From: Paenibacillus tepidiphilus
GTDB taxonomy: Bacteria; Bacillota; Bacilli; Paenibacillales; Paenibacillaceae
Assembly (NCBI RefSeq): GCF_008635795.1
Contig: NZ_VWRQ01000031.1
Span: forward strand, 1-61,791
Direction of reading: 5' to 3'
DNA length: 61,791 nt
A model generated the notes under the pieces. The model was not told the DNA's origin. It saw only the letters and a list, made by a program, of their open reading frames with translations, and did no database searches. Numbering within the stretch: position 1 is the stretch's first letter; each line of letters opens with the position of its first letter. Shown piece by piece: positions 54,497 to 61,791 of this stretch. The position numbers and the translations under genes were made by a program.

Positions 54497-54652
54497 GCGC
54501 AGCAAGATGTGTTATTACAACAAGAACCTATAATCATGCCAATCCTCAACCTGCATAATTCAACTTCACTGTCTCAGATTGGTTTGCGGTTGCCTTCAGA
54601 AGCATGCAGTTCATTCAGAATCAGCATAATCAATGAGGGGGCTTCACTAAGC

Positions 54653-57600
54653 ATGAAACAGTTAGGCAGAAGTGAATCTGCAGTTTCATTAACGCACGCA
54701 CAGAAGCGGATTTGGATGATGGAGCAGCATTATCCGGGCACTCCGCTCAATAATATAACGCTGTATTTTATTTTTAAAGGAGAAGCGAATTTAGTCTGGA
54801 TTGAAGCAGCCATCCACTATAATCTCAGCAACCACGCTGGCTTTGGATTGCGAATCTCCCGCAACCAGGACGGTGAGCCCTATCAATATTATGTACCCCA
54901 TCCTAAAACCCCGTTCCCGCTAATCGACTTCAGTACTTCAAATCACCCTAATGAGGCGCTTGAGCTTTGGACGCAGCAGCAAGCGAAAATCCCCTTCCAA
55001 TTCGAGAATAACCCTTTATATTACATAGCCCTCTTCAAAGTCAGCGACGATGAGTGCGGATATTTAATCAAGGTCCACCACATCATTGCTGATGGATGGT
55101 CAGGACAGGCTTGGCTTCAAGATACACTGGCAATTTATGAGAAGCTGGCGAAAGGCGAAAGCCACCCGGTTGGCAGGTCCAGCAATTTTCTGGATTTTGC
55201 AGATCACGAAGATCATTATTTAAGGTCTAACCGCTACATCAAAGACAAGCAGTTTTGGTTACAGCGTTATCAGGATTATGAGTCCCCTACGGTTATGGGT
55301 ACCTCCAAAGGGATCACCAGCGATTCGGCCGGCACACGGAAATCATTCCTGCTGAACAAAGAGCTAAGTGAGCGGATCAGGGAAAAGCTTGATGAGAACC
55401 GGGTTTCACTAAACGCCTGGTTTGTCGCATTAATGCTCGCTTATCTGAACCGGACGACCGGGCAAAGCGACTTGGTCATCGGGACTCCGGTCTCAAACCG
55501 TTCCGGTGCGAAAGAGAAATCTGTCATTGGCATGTTTGCCAGTACAATGCCGCTGCGGGTTCAAGTTAATGCAGTGCAGAGCTTCGACTCGTTTAGCAGG
55601 GAAGTACAGCAGCAATTGATGTCATGTTACTTTCATCAGAAATATCCTTACGATAATCTGGTGCAAGAATTGGAGCTGCGCAAAAAGGGAATAGACCAGC
55701 TGTTCTCGGTTGTTGTAAATAATCTTGGCACCAGACTTGTGACGAATGTGGAAGGTCTCACTGTAAAAGCGAACGAGGTTTACAACGGGCATCAATTTTA
55801 TCCATTTCAGCTAATGATTAAAGACTGGTCTCTGACTGGTGAACTTGAATTGGCCTTTGATTACAAGGCTGACCATTCGGATGGAATTGTAGAACAGATC
55901 TTCAGCACTTTTGTTGTCATGCTTCAGGATATCCTCGGGGAGTCCAGTCCGATGATCCAGGATATCCGGCTATTGGATGAAGAGGGGACCCGTCAGCTTA
56001 CCCTTGGATTCAACGATACGGCGGCGGAATATCCGCGGGAAGCGACGATCCACGGTCTGTTCGAGGCGCAGGTGGAGAAGACGCCGGATGCGGTGGCGGT
56101 AGTGTACGGGGATCAGCAGCTGACCTATGCGGAGCTGAACGCACGGGCGAACCGGCTGGCGTGGACGCTGCGTAGGCAAGGTGTAGAGCCGGACTGTATT
56201 GTGGCAATTATGGCGGAACGCTCGCTGGAGCTGATGGTAGGGATTTATGGCATCCTGAAGGCTGGCGGGGCGTACCTGCCGATTGATCCGGCCTACCCGA
56301 AGGAGCGAATCCAATACATGCTCGGAGACAGCGGCGCGTCGGCGCTGCTGATTGACGCTGGCCTTGATCCATGCGGATTTGAGGGCGCGGTTATCGAGTT
56401 GACTTCCGGCAGGCAGGAACAATCCGAGGCCAACCCGCCGCAAGAGCTGAATTCCCGGCATTTGGCGTATGTGATGTATACCTCAGGGACCACCGGCAAC
56501 CCGAAAGGCGTCATGATGGACCATCGCGCGGTGATCAACCGTCTGCAGTGGATGCAGAATTGGTACTGTCTTCGAGAAGAGGATGTGATTCTGCAAAAGA
56601 CGCCGATCACGTTCGACGTTTCGGTGTCGGAGCTGTTCTGGTGGGGCATGACCGGGGCGCGGGTCTGCATGCTTTCGCTGCGTGGAGAGAAGGATCCGGC
56701 GGTGCTGGCCGAGACGATAGAACGCCACGGCATCACGGTTATGCATTTTGTGCCGTCGATGCTGAGTGTCTTCCTGGAGCAGGCCGGGCAAATGTTCAGC
56801 CCGGAGAAGCTCCGCAGCCTGCGGCGGGTATTTGCCAGCGGGGAAGCGCTGAAGCCGCAGCATGTGACCGGGTTCTACAAGCTAATGGAGGGGAGCGGCG
56901 CGACGCTTCACAACCTGTATGGACCGACGGAAGCAGCCGAGGTTTCCTATTATGACTGTATGCCTCTCTTCGCGGAAACAGCGGTGCCGATCGGCAAGCC
57001 GCTTGCCAATACGCAGCTGTACATTGTAGGTGACGACCTGCAGCTGAAGCCGGTAGGCATCGCGGGTGAGCTGTATCTCGCGGGGGACGGTCTGGCGCGG
57101 GGTTACTTCAATCGGCCTGACCTGACGGCAGAGAAGTTCGTCGACAACCCGTTCGAGCCGGGGACCAAGATGTACCGAACCGGAGATTTGGCGAGGTGGC
57201 TGCCGGACGGCAACGTGGAGTACCTGGGCCGGATCGACCATCAGGTGAAGATCCGCGGCTACCGGATCGAGTGCGGGGAGATTGAAGCACAGCTTATGGC
57301 GCAGGGCCATATCCGCGAAGCGGTGGTCATTGCCCGTGAAGATGAGCAGGGACAGGCGTATTTGTGCGCGTATCTCGTAAGTGATGAAGCAGTTCCGGTA
57401 CCGGAACTGCGGGCGCAACTGGCAGCACAGCTGCCGGAGTACATGATTCCGTCCTACTTCGTGGAGTTGGAGAAGCTGCCTCTGACCGCTAATGGCAAGG
57501 TGGACCGAAAGGTGCTGCCGGTGCCGGACCGGGAGGCGTACACTGAAGGCTATGAAGCCCCGCGGGATGCGCTGGAAAGGCAATTGGCGGAGTTGTTCGC

Positions 57601-60600
57601 CGAGGTGCTGGGGGTTAAGGAGGTTGGCATCGGAGATTCATTCTTCGCGCGCGGCGGCCACTCGCTGAAAGCGATGACGCTGGTGTCGCGTATTCACCAG
57701 CGGCTGGCGGTTGAGCTGCCGCTGCGGGAGCTGTTCGCGCGTCCGACGGTGAAGGCGCTCGCGGCCTATGTGCGCAGTACGGAGGAAAGCGACTATGGCC
57801 GAATTGAGCCGGCGGCAGTACAGGCATCGTACCCGCTGTCATCGGCGCAGCGGCGGCTATACGTGCTGCATGAGGTGGAGCCGGAGAGCACGCGCTACAA
57901 CATGCCGGGGGTTATGGAGCTCACAGGTCAGGTAGACGGGAGTCGGCTGAAGCAAGCGATCCGCTCGGTCATCGCCCGTCACGAATCGCTGCGCACGTCG
58001 TTCACGTGGATTGGCGGTGAACCGAGACAGCAGGTGCACGAAGAAGTGGCGCTGGAATGGATATACAGGGAGGCGGATGAAGGGCAAGCCCGGGAACTTG
58101 CCCGGGGTTTTGTGCAATCGTTCGCACTGGACCAGGCGCCGCTGCTGCGGGCCGGGCTGCTGCGATTGGCGGAAGAGCGTCACTGGCTGCTGTGGGACAT
58201 GCATCATATTGTCTCGGACGGCGTGTCGCTGCACCTTCTGGTGTCGGACCTCATGGCGGCGTATGCCGGTGAGGAATTGACGCCGCTGCGGATTCAGTAC
58301 AAAGACTATGCGGTCTGGCAGCAGGGGACGCTCGGGATCGAGCAGATGCAGGAGCATGAGGCATACTGGCTGTCGGCCTATGCAGAGGAAGCACCGGTGC
58401 TGGAGCTGCCGGCTGACCGGACACGTCCGGCGGTGCCAAGCAGCGAAGGCGGGCAGGTACATGCGCAGATCAATGCGGATGTGGCGGAAGGGCTGAAGCA
58501 GCTTGCCGCAGAGACCGGAGCGACGCTGTACATGGTGCTGCTGGCGGCCTATAACGTGTGGCTGCACAAGTACACGGGGCAGACCGACATTGTGGTCGGG
58601 ACGCCGGTGTCGGGACGGACGCATGGGGATACAGAGCCCATGATCGGGATGTTCGTGAACACGCTGGCGCTGCGCAATGCCCCGTCCGGGGACAAGCGGT
58701 TTATAGACTTCCTGCGCGAAGTGAAGGAGCGGACGCTGGCGGCGTTCGAGCATCAGGATTATCCGTTCGAGGAGCTGGTCGAGAAGCTGAATGTGCGGCG
58801 CGATATGAGCCGCAACCCCTTGTTCGACACGATGCTGGTGCTGCAGAACATGGAGCAGGCGCGCTTCGGGCTGGCGGGAGTAGACGTTCGTCCGGTCGAG
58901 CTGGACCACCGGGCGACGAAGCTCGATCTGACGCTGAACGTTGCGGAGAACGATCAGGGACTTCAGCTGCTGCTGGAATACAGCCGTGCGCTGTTTAATG
59001 AGGATACAGCCGGGAGGTACCTGGTGCACTTTGTGCAGCTCTTGTCCCAAATCGGGGAGCAGCCGGAAGCAAGGATCGGCTCGTATGAGCTTGTCACACC
59101 AGAGGAGAAAGTGCAGCTGCTGCACGGTTTCAATGACACAGCGGCGGCGTATCCGCAGGAGGCGACGATCCACGGTTTATTCGAGGAACAGGCGGAGAAG
59201 ACGCCGGATGCGGTGGTGGTCGTGTACGGGGAGCAGCAGCTGACCTACGCGGAGCTAAACGCGCGGGCGAATCAGCTCGCGTGGACACTGCGCGGGCAAT
59301 GTGTGGGGCCGGAAACGATTGTAGCGGTGTTGGCGGAACGCTCACTGGAGCTGATGGTCGGGCTCTATGGCATCCTGAAGGCCGGCGGTGCGTACTTGCC
59401 GATTGATCCGGCGCTGCCGGCCGAACGCATCCGGTATATGCTCCGGGACAGCGGCGCGGCGGTGCTGCTGACTCAGCCCGGCCAGAATGCTTGCGGCTTT
59501 GAAGGCGCGGTCATCGAGTTGACGCCTGGAGGGCTTGCCGGAGGGCGAGCTGGAGGGCAAGCTGGAGAGCAAGTGCCATCCGGGGGCAATACGCCGCTGG
59601 AGCCGGATTCCCGGCGACTGGCGTATGTGATCTATACCTCTGGGACTACAGGCAACCCGAAAGGAGTCATGATCGAGCATCGCTCGGTGGTTAACCGCCT
59701 GCAATGGATGCAGAACCGCTACCCCATCGGAGCAGGGGATGTGATTCTGCAGAAGACGCCGATCACGTTCGACGTTTCAGTGTGGGAGCTGTTCTGGTGG
59801 GGCATGACCGGGGCCAAGGTCAGTATGCTTCCGCCGCAGGGAGAGAAAGACCCGGCCGTGCTGGCCGAGACGATAGAGCACCACGGCGTCACGGTGATGC
59901 ATTTTGTGCCGTCGATGCTGAGCGTCTTCCTGGAACAGGCCGGGCAAGTGTTCAGCCCGGAGAAGCTGGGCAGCTTGCGCCGGGTATTTGCCAGCGGGGA
60001 AGCGCTGAAGCCGCAGCATGTGACCGGGTTCTACAAGGTGTTGGAGGGGAGCGGAGCCACACTTCACAACCTGTACGGGCCGACGGAGGCCACAGTGGAT
60101 GTTACGTATTACGATACTGCCTCGACCTTCGCGGAAGCTGCGGTGCCAATCGGCAAGCCCATCGCCAATACGCAGCTGTACATTGTGGGTGACAACCGGC
60201 AACCGCAGCCAATCGGCGTCCCGGGTGAGCTGTGTATCGCGGGCGACGGCCTGGCGCGGGGGTACCTCAACCGGCCGGAGCTGACGGCGGAGAAATTCAT
60301 AGACAACCCGTTCGGGCCGGGGACGAAGATGTACCGGACCGGAGATTTGGCGAGATGGCTGCCGGACGGCAACGTGGAGTATCTGGGCCGGATCGACCAT
60401 CAGGTGAAGATCCGCGGCTACCGGATCGAATGCGGAGAGATTGAGGCCCGGCTGATGGCATATGGTCATATCTGCGAAGCGGTGGTCATGGCCCGTGAGG
60501 ATGAGCAAGGACAGGCGTACTTGTGCGCCTATCTCGTGAATGATGAAGCGGTTCCGGTAGCAGAGCTGCGGGTGCATTTGGCAACTCAGCTGCCGGATTA

Positions 60601-61791
60601 CATGATTCCGTCTTACTTCGTGGAGCTGGAGAAGCTGCCTCTGACCGCTAACGGCAAGGTAGACCGCAAGGCGCTGCCGGCGCCGGACCGGGAGGCGCAC
60701 ACTGAAGGCTATGAAGCCCCGCGGGATGCGCTGGAAAGGCAATTGGCGGAGTTGTTCGCCGAGGTGCTGGGGGTTAAGGAAGTCGGCATCGGAGATTCGT
60801 TCTTCGCGCGCGGCGGCCACTCGCTGAAAGCGATGACGCTGGTGTCGCGCATTCACCAGCGGCTGGCGGTGGAGCTGCCGCTGCGGGAGCTGTTCGCGCG
60901 GCCGACGGTGAAGGCGCTGGCGGATTATGTACGCAGCATAGAAGAAAGCGGCTACGGCCGGATCGAGCCGGCGGCGATGCAGGCATCCTACCCGCTGTCT
61001 TCGGCGCAGCGGCGTATGTATGTGCTGCATGAGGTGGAGCCGGAGAGCACGCGCTACAACATGCCGGGGGTCATGGAGCTCACAGGTCAGGTAGACGGGA
61101 ATCGGCTGAAGCAAGCGATACGCTCGGTCATCGCCCGCCACGAATCGCTGCGCACGTCGTTCACGTGGATCGATGGCGAACCGAGACAGCGGGTACACGA
61201 AGACGTGGTGCTGGAATGGGTGTGCCGAGAGGCGGATGAAGGGCAAGCCCGGGACCTCGCAAGGGGATTCGTGCGGCCGTTCGCGCTGGAGCAGGCGCCG
61301 CTGCTGCGGGCTGTACTGCTGCGGCTGGCGGCGGAGCGGTACTGGCTGCTGTGGGACATGCACCATATTGTCTCTGACGGTGTATCGATGAATCTGCTGA
61401 TGTCGGACCTCATGGCGGCGTATGCCGGTGAGGAATTGACGCCGCTGCGGATTCAGTACAAAGACTACGCGGTCTGGCAGCAGGGCACGCTCGGGGTCGA
61501 GCAGATGCAGGTGCATGAGGCATACTGGCTGTCGGCCTATGCAGAGGAAGCGCCGGTGCTGGAGCTGCCGGCTGACCGGACGCGTCCGGCGGTGCCAGGC
61601 AGCGAAGGAGGACAGGTTCATGCGCAGATCCGCGCGGACATGGCGGAAGGGCTGAAGCAGCTTGCCGGCGAGACCGGAGCGACGCTGTACATGGTGCTGC
61701 TGGCGGCCTATAACGTGTGGCTGCACAAATACACGGGGCAGACCGACATTGTGGTCGGGACGCCGGTGTCGGGACGGACGCATACCGATAC
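54653..61791 (+). CDS. Non-ribosomal peptide synthetase, C-A-T-C-A-T-C..., truncated by the right edge
   Basis: The first 2379 codons, one unbroken frame to the window end. ATG at 54653 has GAGGGGG 12 bases upstream; an in-frame ATG at 54536 would add 39 residues but lacks a site. C1 (about 13-440, HHIIADG with H143); A1 (about 455-975); T1 (S1004 in FFARGGHSLKA); C2 (HHIVSDG, H1185); A2 (about 1500-2030); T2 (S2057); C3 (H2238) cut off. C1 has no donor module before it, so it may be a starter C that loads an acyl chain, or an upstream subunit exists. A2 code reads DVWHFSLVD plus the A10 lysine, as in EntF, so serine. A1 has W239S (S659) and lacks the residue at 330, so its substrate is unclear. 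No epimerase so far. Confidence 0.95.
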   Translation, partial: MKQLGRSESAVSLTHAQKRIWMMEQHYPGTPLNNITLYFIFKGEANLVWIEAAIHYNLSNHAGFGLRISRNQDGEPYQYYVPHPKTPFPLIDFSTSNHPNEALELWTQQQAKIPFQFENNPLYYIALFKVSDDECGYLIKVHHIIADGWSGQAWLQDTLAIYEKLAKGESHPVGRSSNFLDFADHEDHYLRSNRYIKDKQFWLQRYQDYESPTVMGTSKGITSDSAGTRKSFLLNKELSERIREKLDENRVSLNAWFVALMLAYLNRTTGQSDLVIGTPVSNRSGAKEKSVIGMFASTMPLRVQVNAVQSFDSFSREVQQQLMSCYFHQKYPYDNLVQELELRKKGIDQLFSVVVNNLGTRLVTNVEGLTVKANEVYNGHQFYPFQLMIKDWSLTGELELAFDYKADHSDGIVEQIFSTFVVMLQDILGESSPMIQDIRLLDEEGTRQLTLGFNDTAAEYPREATIHGLFEAQVEKTPDAVAVVYGDQQLTYAELNARANRLAWTLRRQGVEPDCIVAIMAERSLELMVGIYGILKAGGAYLPIDPAYPKERIQYMLGDSGASALLIDAGLDPCGFEGAVIELTSGRQEQSEANPPQELNSRHLAYVMYTSGTTGNPKGVMMDHRAVINRLQWMQNWYCLREEDVILQKTPITFDVSVSELFWWGMTGARVCMLSLRGEKDPAVLAETIERHGITVMHFVPSMLSVFLEQAGQMFSPEKLRSLRRVFASGEALKPQHVTGFYKLMEGSGATLHNLYGPTEAAEVSYYDCMPLFAETAVPIGKPLANTQLYIVGDDLQLKPVGIAGELYLAGDGLARGYFNRPDLTAEKFVDNPFEPGTKMYRTGDLARWLPDGNVEYLGRIDHQVKIRGYRIECGEIEAQLMAQGHIREAVVIAREDEQGQAYLCAYLVSDEAVPVPELRAQLAAQLPEYMIPSYFVELEKLPLTANGKVDRKVLPVPDREAYTEGYEAPRDALERQLAELFAEVLGVKEVGIGDSFFARGGHSLKAMTLVSRIHQRLAVELPLRELFARPTVKALAAYVRSTEESDYGRIEPAAVQASYPLSSAQRRLYVLHEVEPESTRYNMPGVMELTGQVDGSRLKQAIRSVIARHESLRTSFTWIGGEPRQQVHEEVALEWIYREADEGQARELARGFVQSFALDQAPLLRAGLLRLAEERHWLLWDMHHIVSDGVSLHLLVSDLMAAYAGEELTPLRIQYKDYAVWQQGTLGIEQMQEHEAYWLSAYAEEAPVLELPADRTRPAVPSSEGGQVHAQINADVAEGLKQLAAETGATLYMVLLAAYNVWLHKYTGQTDIVVGTPVSGRTHGDTEPMIGMFVNTLALRNAPSGDKRFIDFLREVKERTLAAFEHQDYPFEELVEKLNVRRDMSRNPLFDTMLVLQNMEQARFGLAGVDVRPVELDHRATKLDLTLNVAENDQGLQLLLEYSRALFNEDTAGRYLVHFVQLLSQIGEQPEARIGSYELVTPEEKVQLLHGFNDTAAAYPQEATIHGLFEEQAEKTPDAVVVVYGEQQLTYAELNARANQLAWTLRGQCVGPETIVAVLAERSLELMVGLYGILKAGGAYLPIDPALPAERIRYMLRDSGAAVLLTQPGQNACGFEGAVIELTPGGLAGGRAGGQAGEQVPSGGNTPLEPDSRRLAYVIYTSGTTGNPKGVMIEHRSVVNRLQWMQNRYPIGAGDVILQKTPITFDVSVWELFWWGMTGAKVSMLPPQGEKDPAVLAETIEHHGVTVMHFVPSMLSVFLEQAGQVFSPEKLGSLRRVFASGEALKPQHVTGFYKVLEGSGATLHNLYGPTEATVDVTYYDTASTFAEAAVPIGKPIANTQLYIVGDNRQPQPIGVPGELCIAGDGLARGYLNRPELTAEKFIDNPFGPGTKMYRTGDLARWLPDGNVEYLGRIDHQVKIRGYRIECGEIEARLMAYGHICEAVVMAREDEQGQAYLCAYLVNDEAVPVAELRVHLATQLPDYMIPSYFVELEKLPLTANGKVDRKALPAPDREAHTEGYEAPRDALERQLAELFAEVLGVKEVGIGDSFFARGGHSLKAMTLVSRIHQRLAVELPLRELFARPTVKALADYVRSIEESGYGRIEPAAMQASYPLSSAQRRMYVLHEVEPESTRYNMPGVMELTGQVDGNRLKQAIRSVIARHESLRTSFTWIDGEPRQRVHEDVVLEWVCREADEGQARDLARGFVRPFALEQAPLLRAVLLRLAAERYWLLWDMHHIVSDGVSMNLLMSDLMAAYAGEELTPLRIQYKDYAVWQQGTLGVEQMQVHEAYWLSAYAEEAPVLELPADRTRPAVPGSEGGQVHAQIRADMAEGLKQLAGETGATLYMVLLAAYNVWLHKYTGQTDIVVGTPVSGRTHTD
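56006..61791 (+). repeat. Internal NRPS module duplication (unit about 3.12-3.16 kb)
   Basis: From GGNTTCAAYGAYACRGCGGCGG at 56006 the DNA repeats at 59126 onward. The offset is 3120 bp at the start of A and 3159 bp from the T domain on; the 39-bp change comes from a 36-bp net insertion in A2 near 59520-59600 and one codon missing from A1. The stretch from the A10 motif through T and C2 (about 57480-58560 versus 60640-61720) is nearly identical. Confidence 0.85.

Noticed and set aside
54536..54652. Longer NRPS start at the in-frame ATG 54536
   Set aside because: No Shine-Dalgarno; the extra 39 residues resemble no domain, while 54653 follows GAGGGGG and starts just before the C-domain motif.
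59777..61783. 668-codon antisense open frame within the NRPS
   Set aside because: The plus strand carries continuous A-T-C domains with intact motifs; the antisense product is Arg/Gln/His-rich without recognisable domains.

Overview
The window looks like chromosome from a Paenibacillus-type Gram-positive spore former. It has a SpoVR protein, S-layer-homology (SLH) surface proteins, strong GGAGG ribosome binding sites with frequent TTG and GTG starts, mid-range GC, a MalR/maltose-phosphorylase cluster typical of Bacilli, and a large NRPS. No rRNA, tRNA or CRISPR array was seen. The genus is inferred from gene content only.

Layout. 1-90: three short hairpins resembling the 3' end of an IS200/IS605 (TnpB-type) element that runs off the left edge. 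203-2112: a SAM methyltransferase (-) and an AraC/GyrI-type regulator (+). 2264-12687: a tandem trio of secreted proteins built from about 80-residue repeats centred on an LPDG-x-Y motif. The first is a small unanchored protein with 3 repeats; the other two are giant SLH-anchored paralogues (1513 and 1475 aa), each with 11 repeats behind a beta-helix-like stalk and a Thr/Ala/Pro linker. 12792-17957: SpoVR, then three unrecognised genes, two of them AT-rich. 18056-20823: a divergent pair, a GH2 beta-glucuronidase-like enzyme and a cupin-AraC regulator. 20789-22761: a two-gene operon (phosphodiester-glycosidase-like protein and a GT2-GtrA fusion). 22910-26275: a response regulator, histidine kinase and ABC transporter, the layout of an antimicrobial-peptide or antibiotic resistance module. 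26564-30195: an orphan soluble PAS histidine kinase, a DegV protein and a second AraC/GyrI regulator.

30413-51326 is a complete starch/maltodextrin locus. An SLH-anchored amylopullulanase with two GH13 catalytic domains (2525 aa) would cut starch and pullulan at the cell surface. MalEFG imports the products; no MalK is present, so the ATPase must come from elsewhere. Cyclomaltodextrinase/neopullulanase and oligo-1,6-glucosidase trim them inside the cell. Maltose phosphorylase plus beta-phosphoglucomutase convert maltose to glucose and glucose-6-phosphate. A LacI-family repressor (MalR) is encoded in the middle, and six 12-bp sites related to GCAAACGTTTGC lie in front of its own gene, pgmB, the amylopullulanase gene and malE.

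51592-61791: a methyl-accepting chemotaxis protein, then a type II thioesterase and the first 2379 codons of an NRPS (C-A-T-C-A-T-C...) that continues past the right edge. Its second adenylation domain carries the textbook serine code. The first is a diverged copy with altered code positions.

The most unusual material is the LPDG-repeat surface-protein trio, whose anchor modules are almost identical while the displayed repeats have diverged; the 64-bp tandem repeats in the pgmB leader; and the degenerate A1/serine A2 pair in the NRPS.
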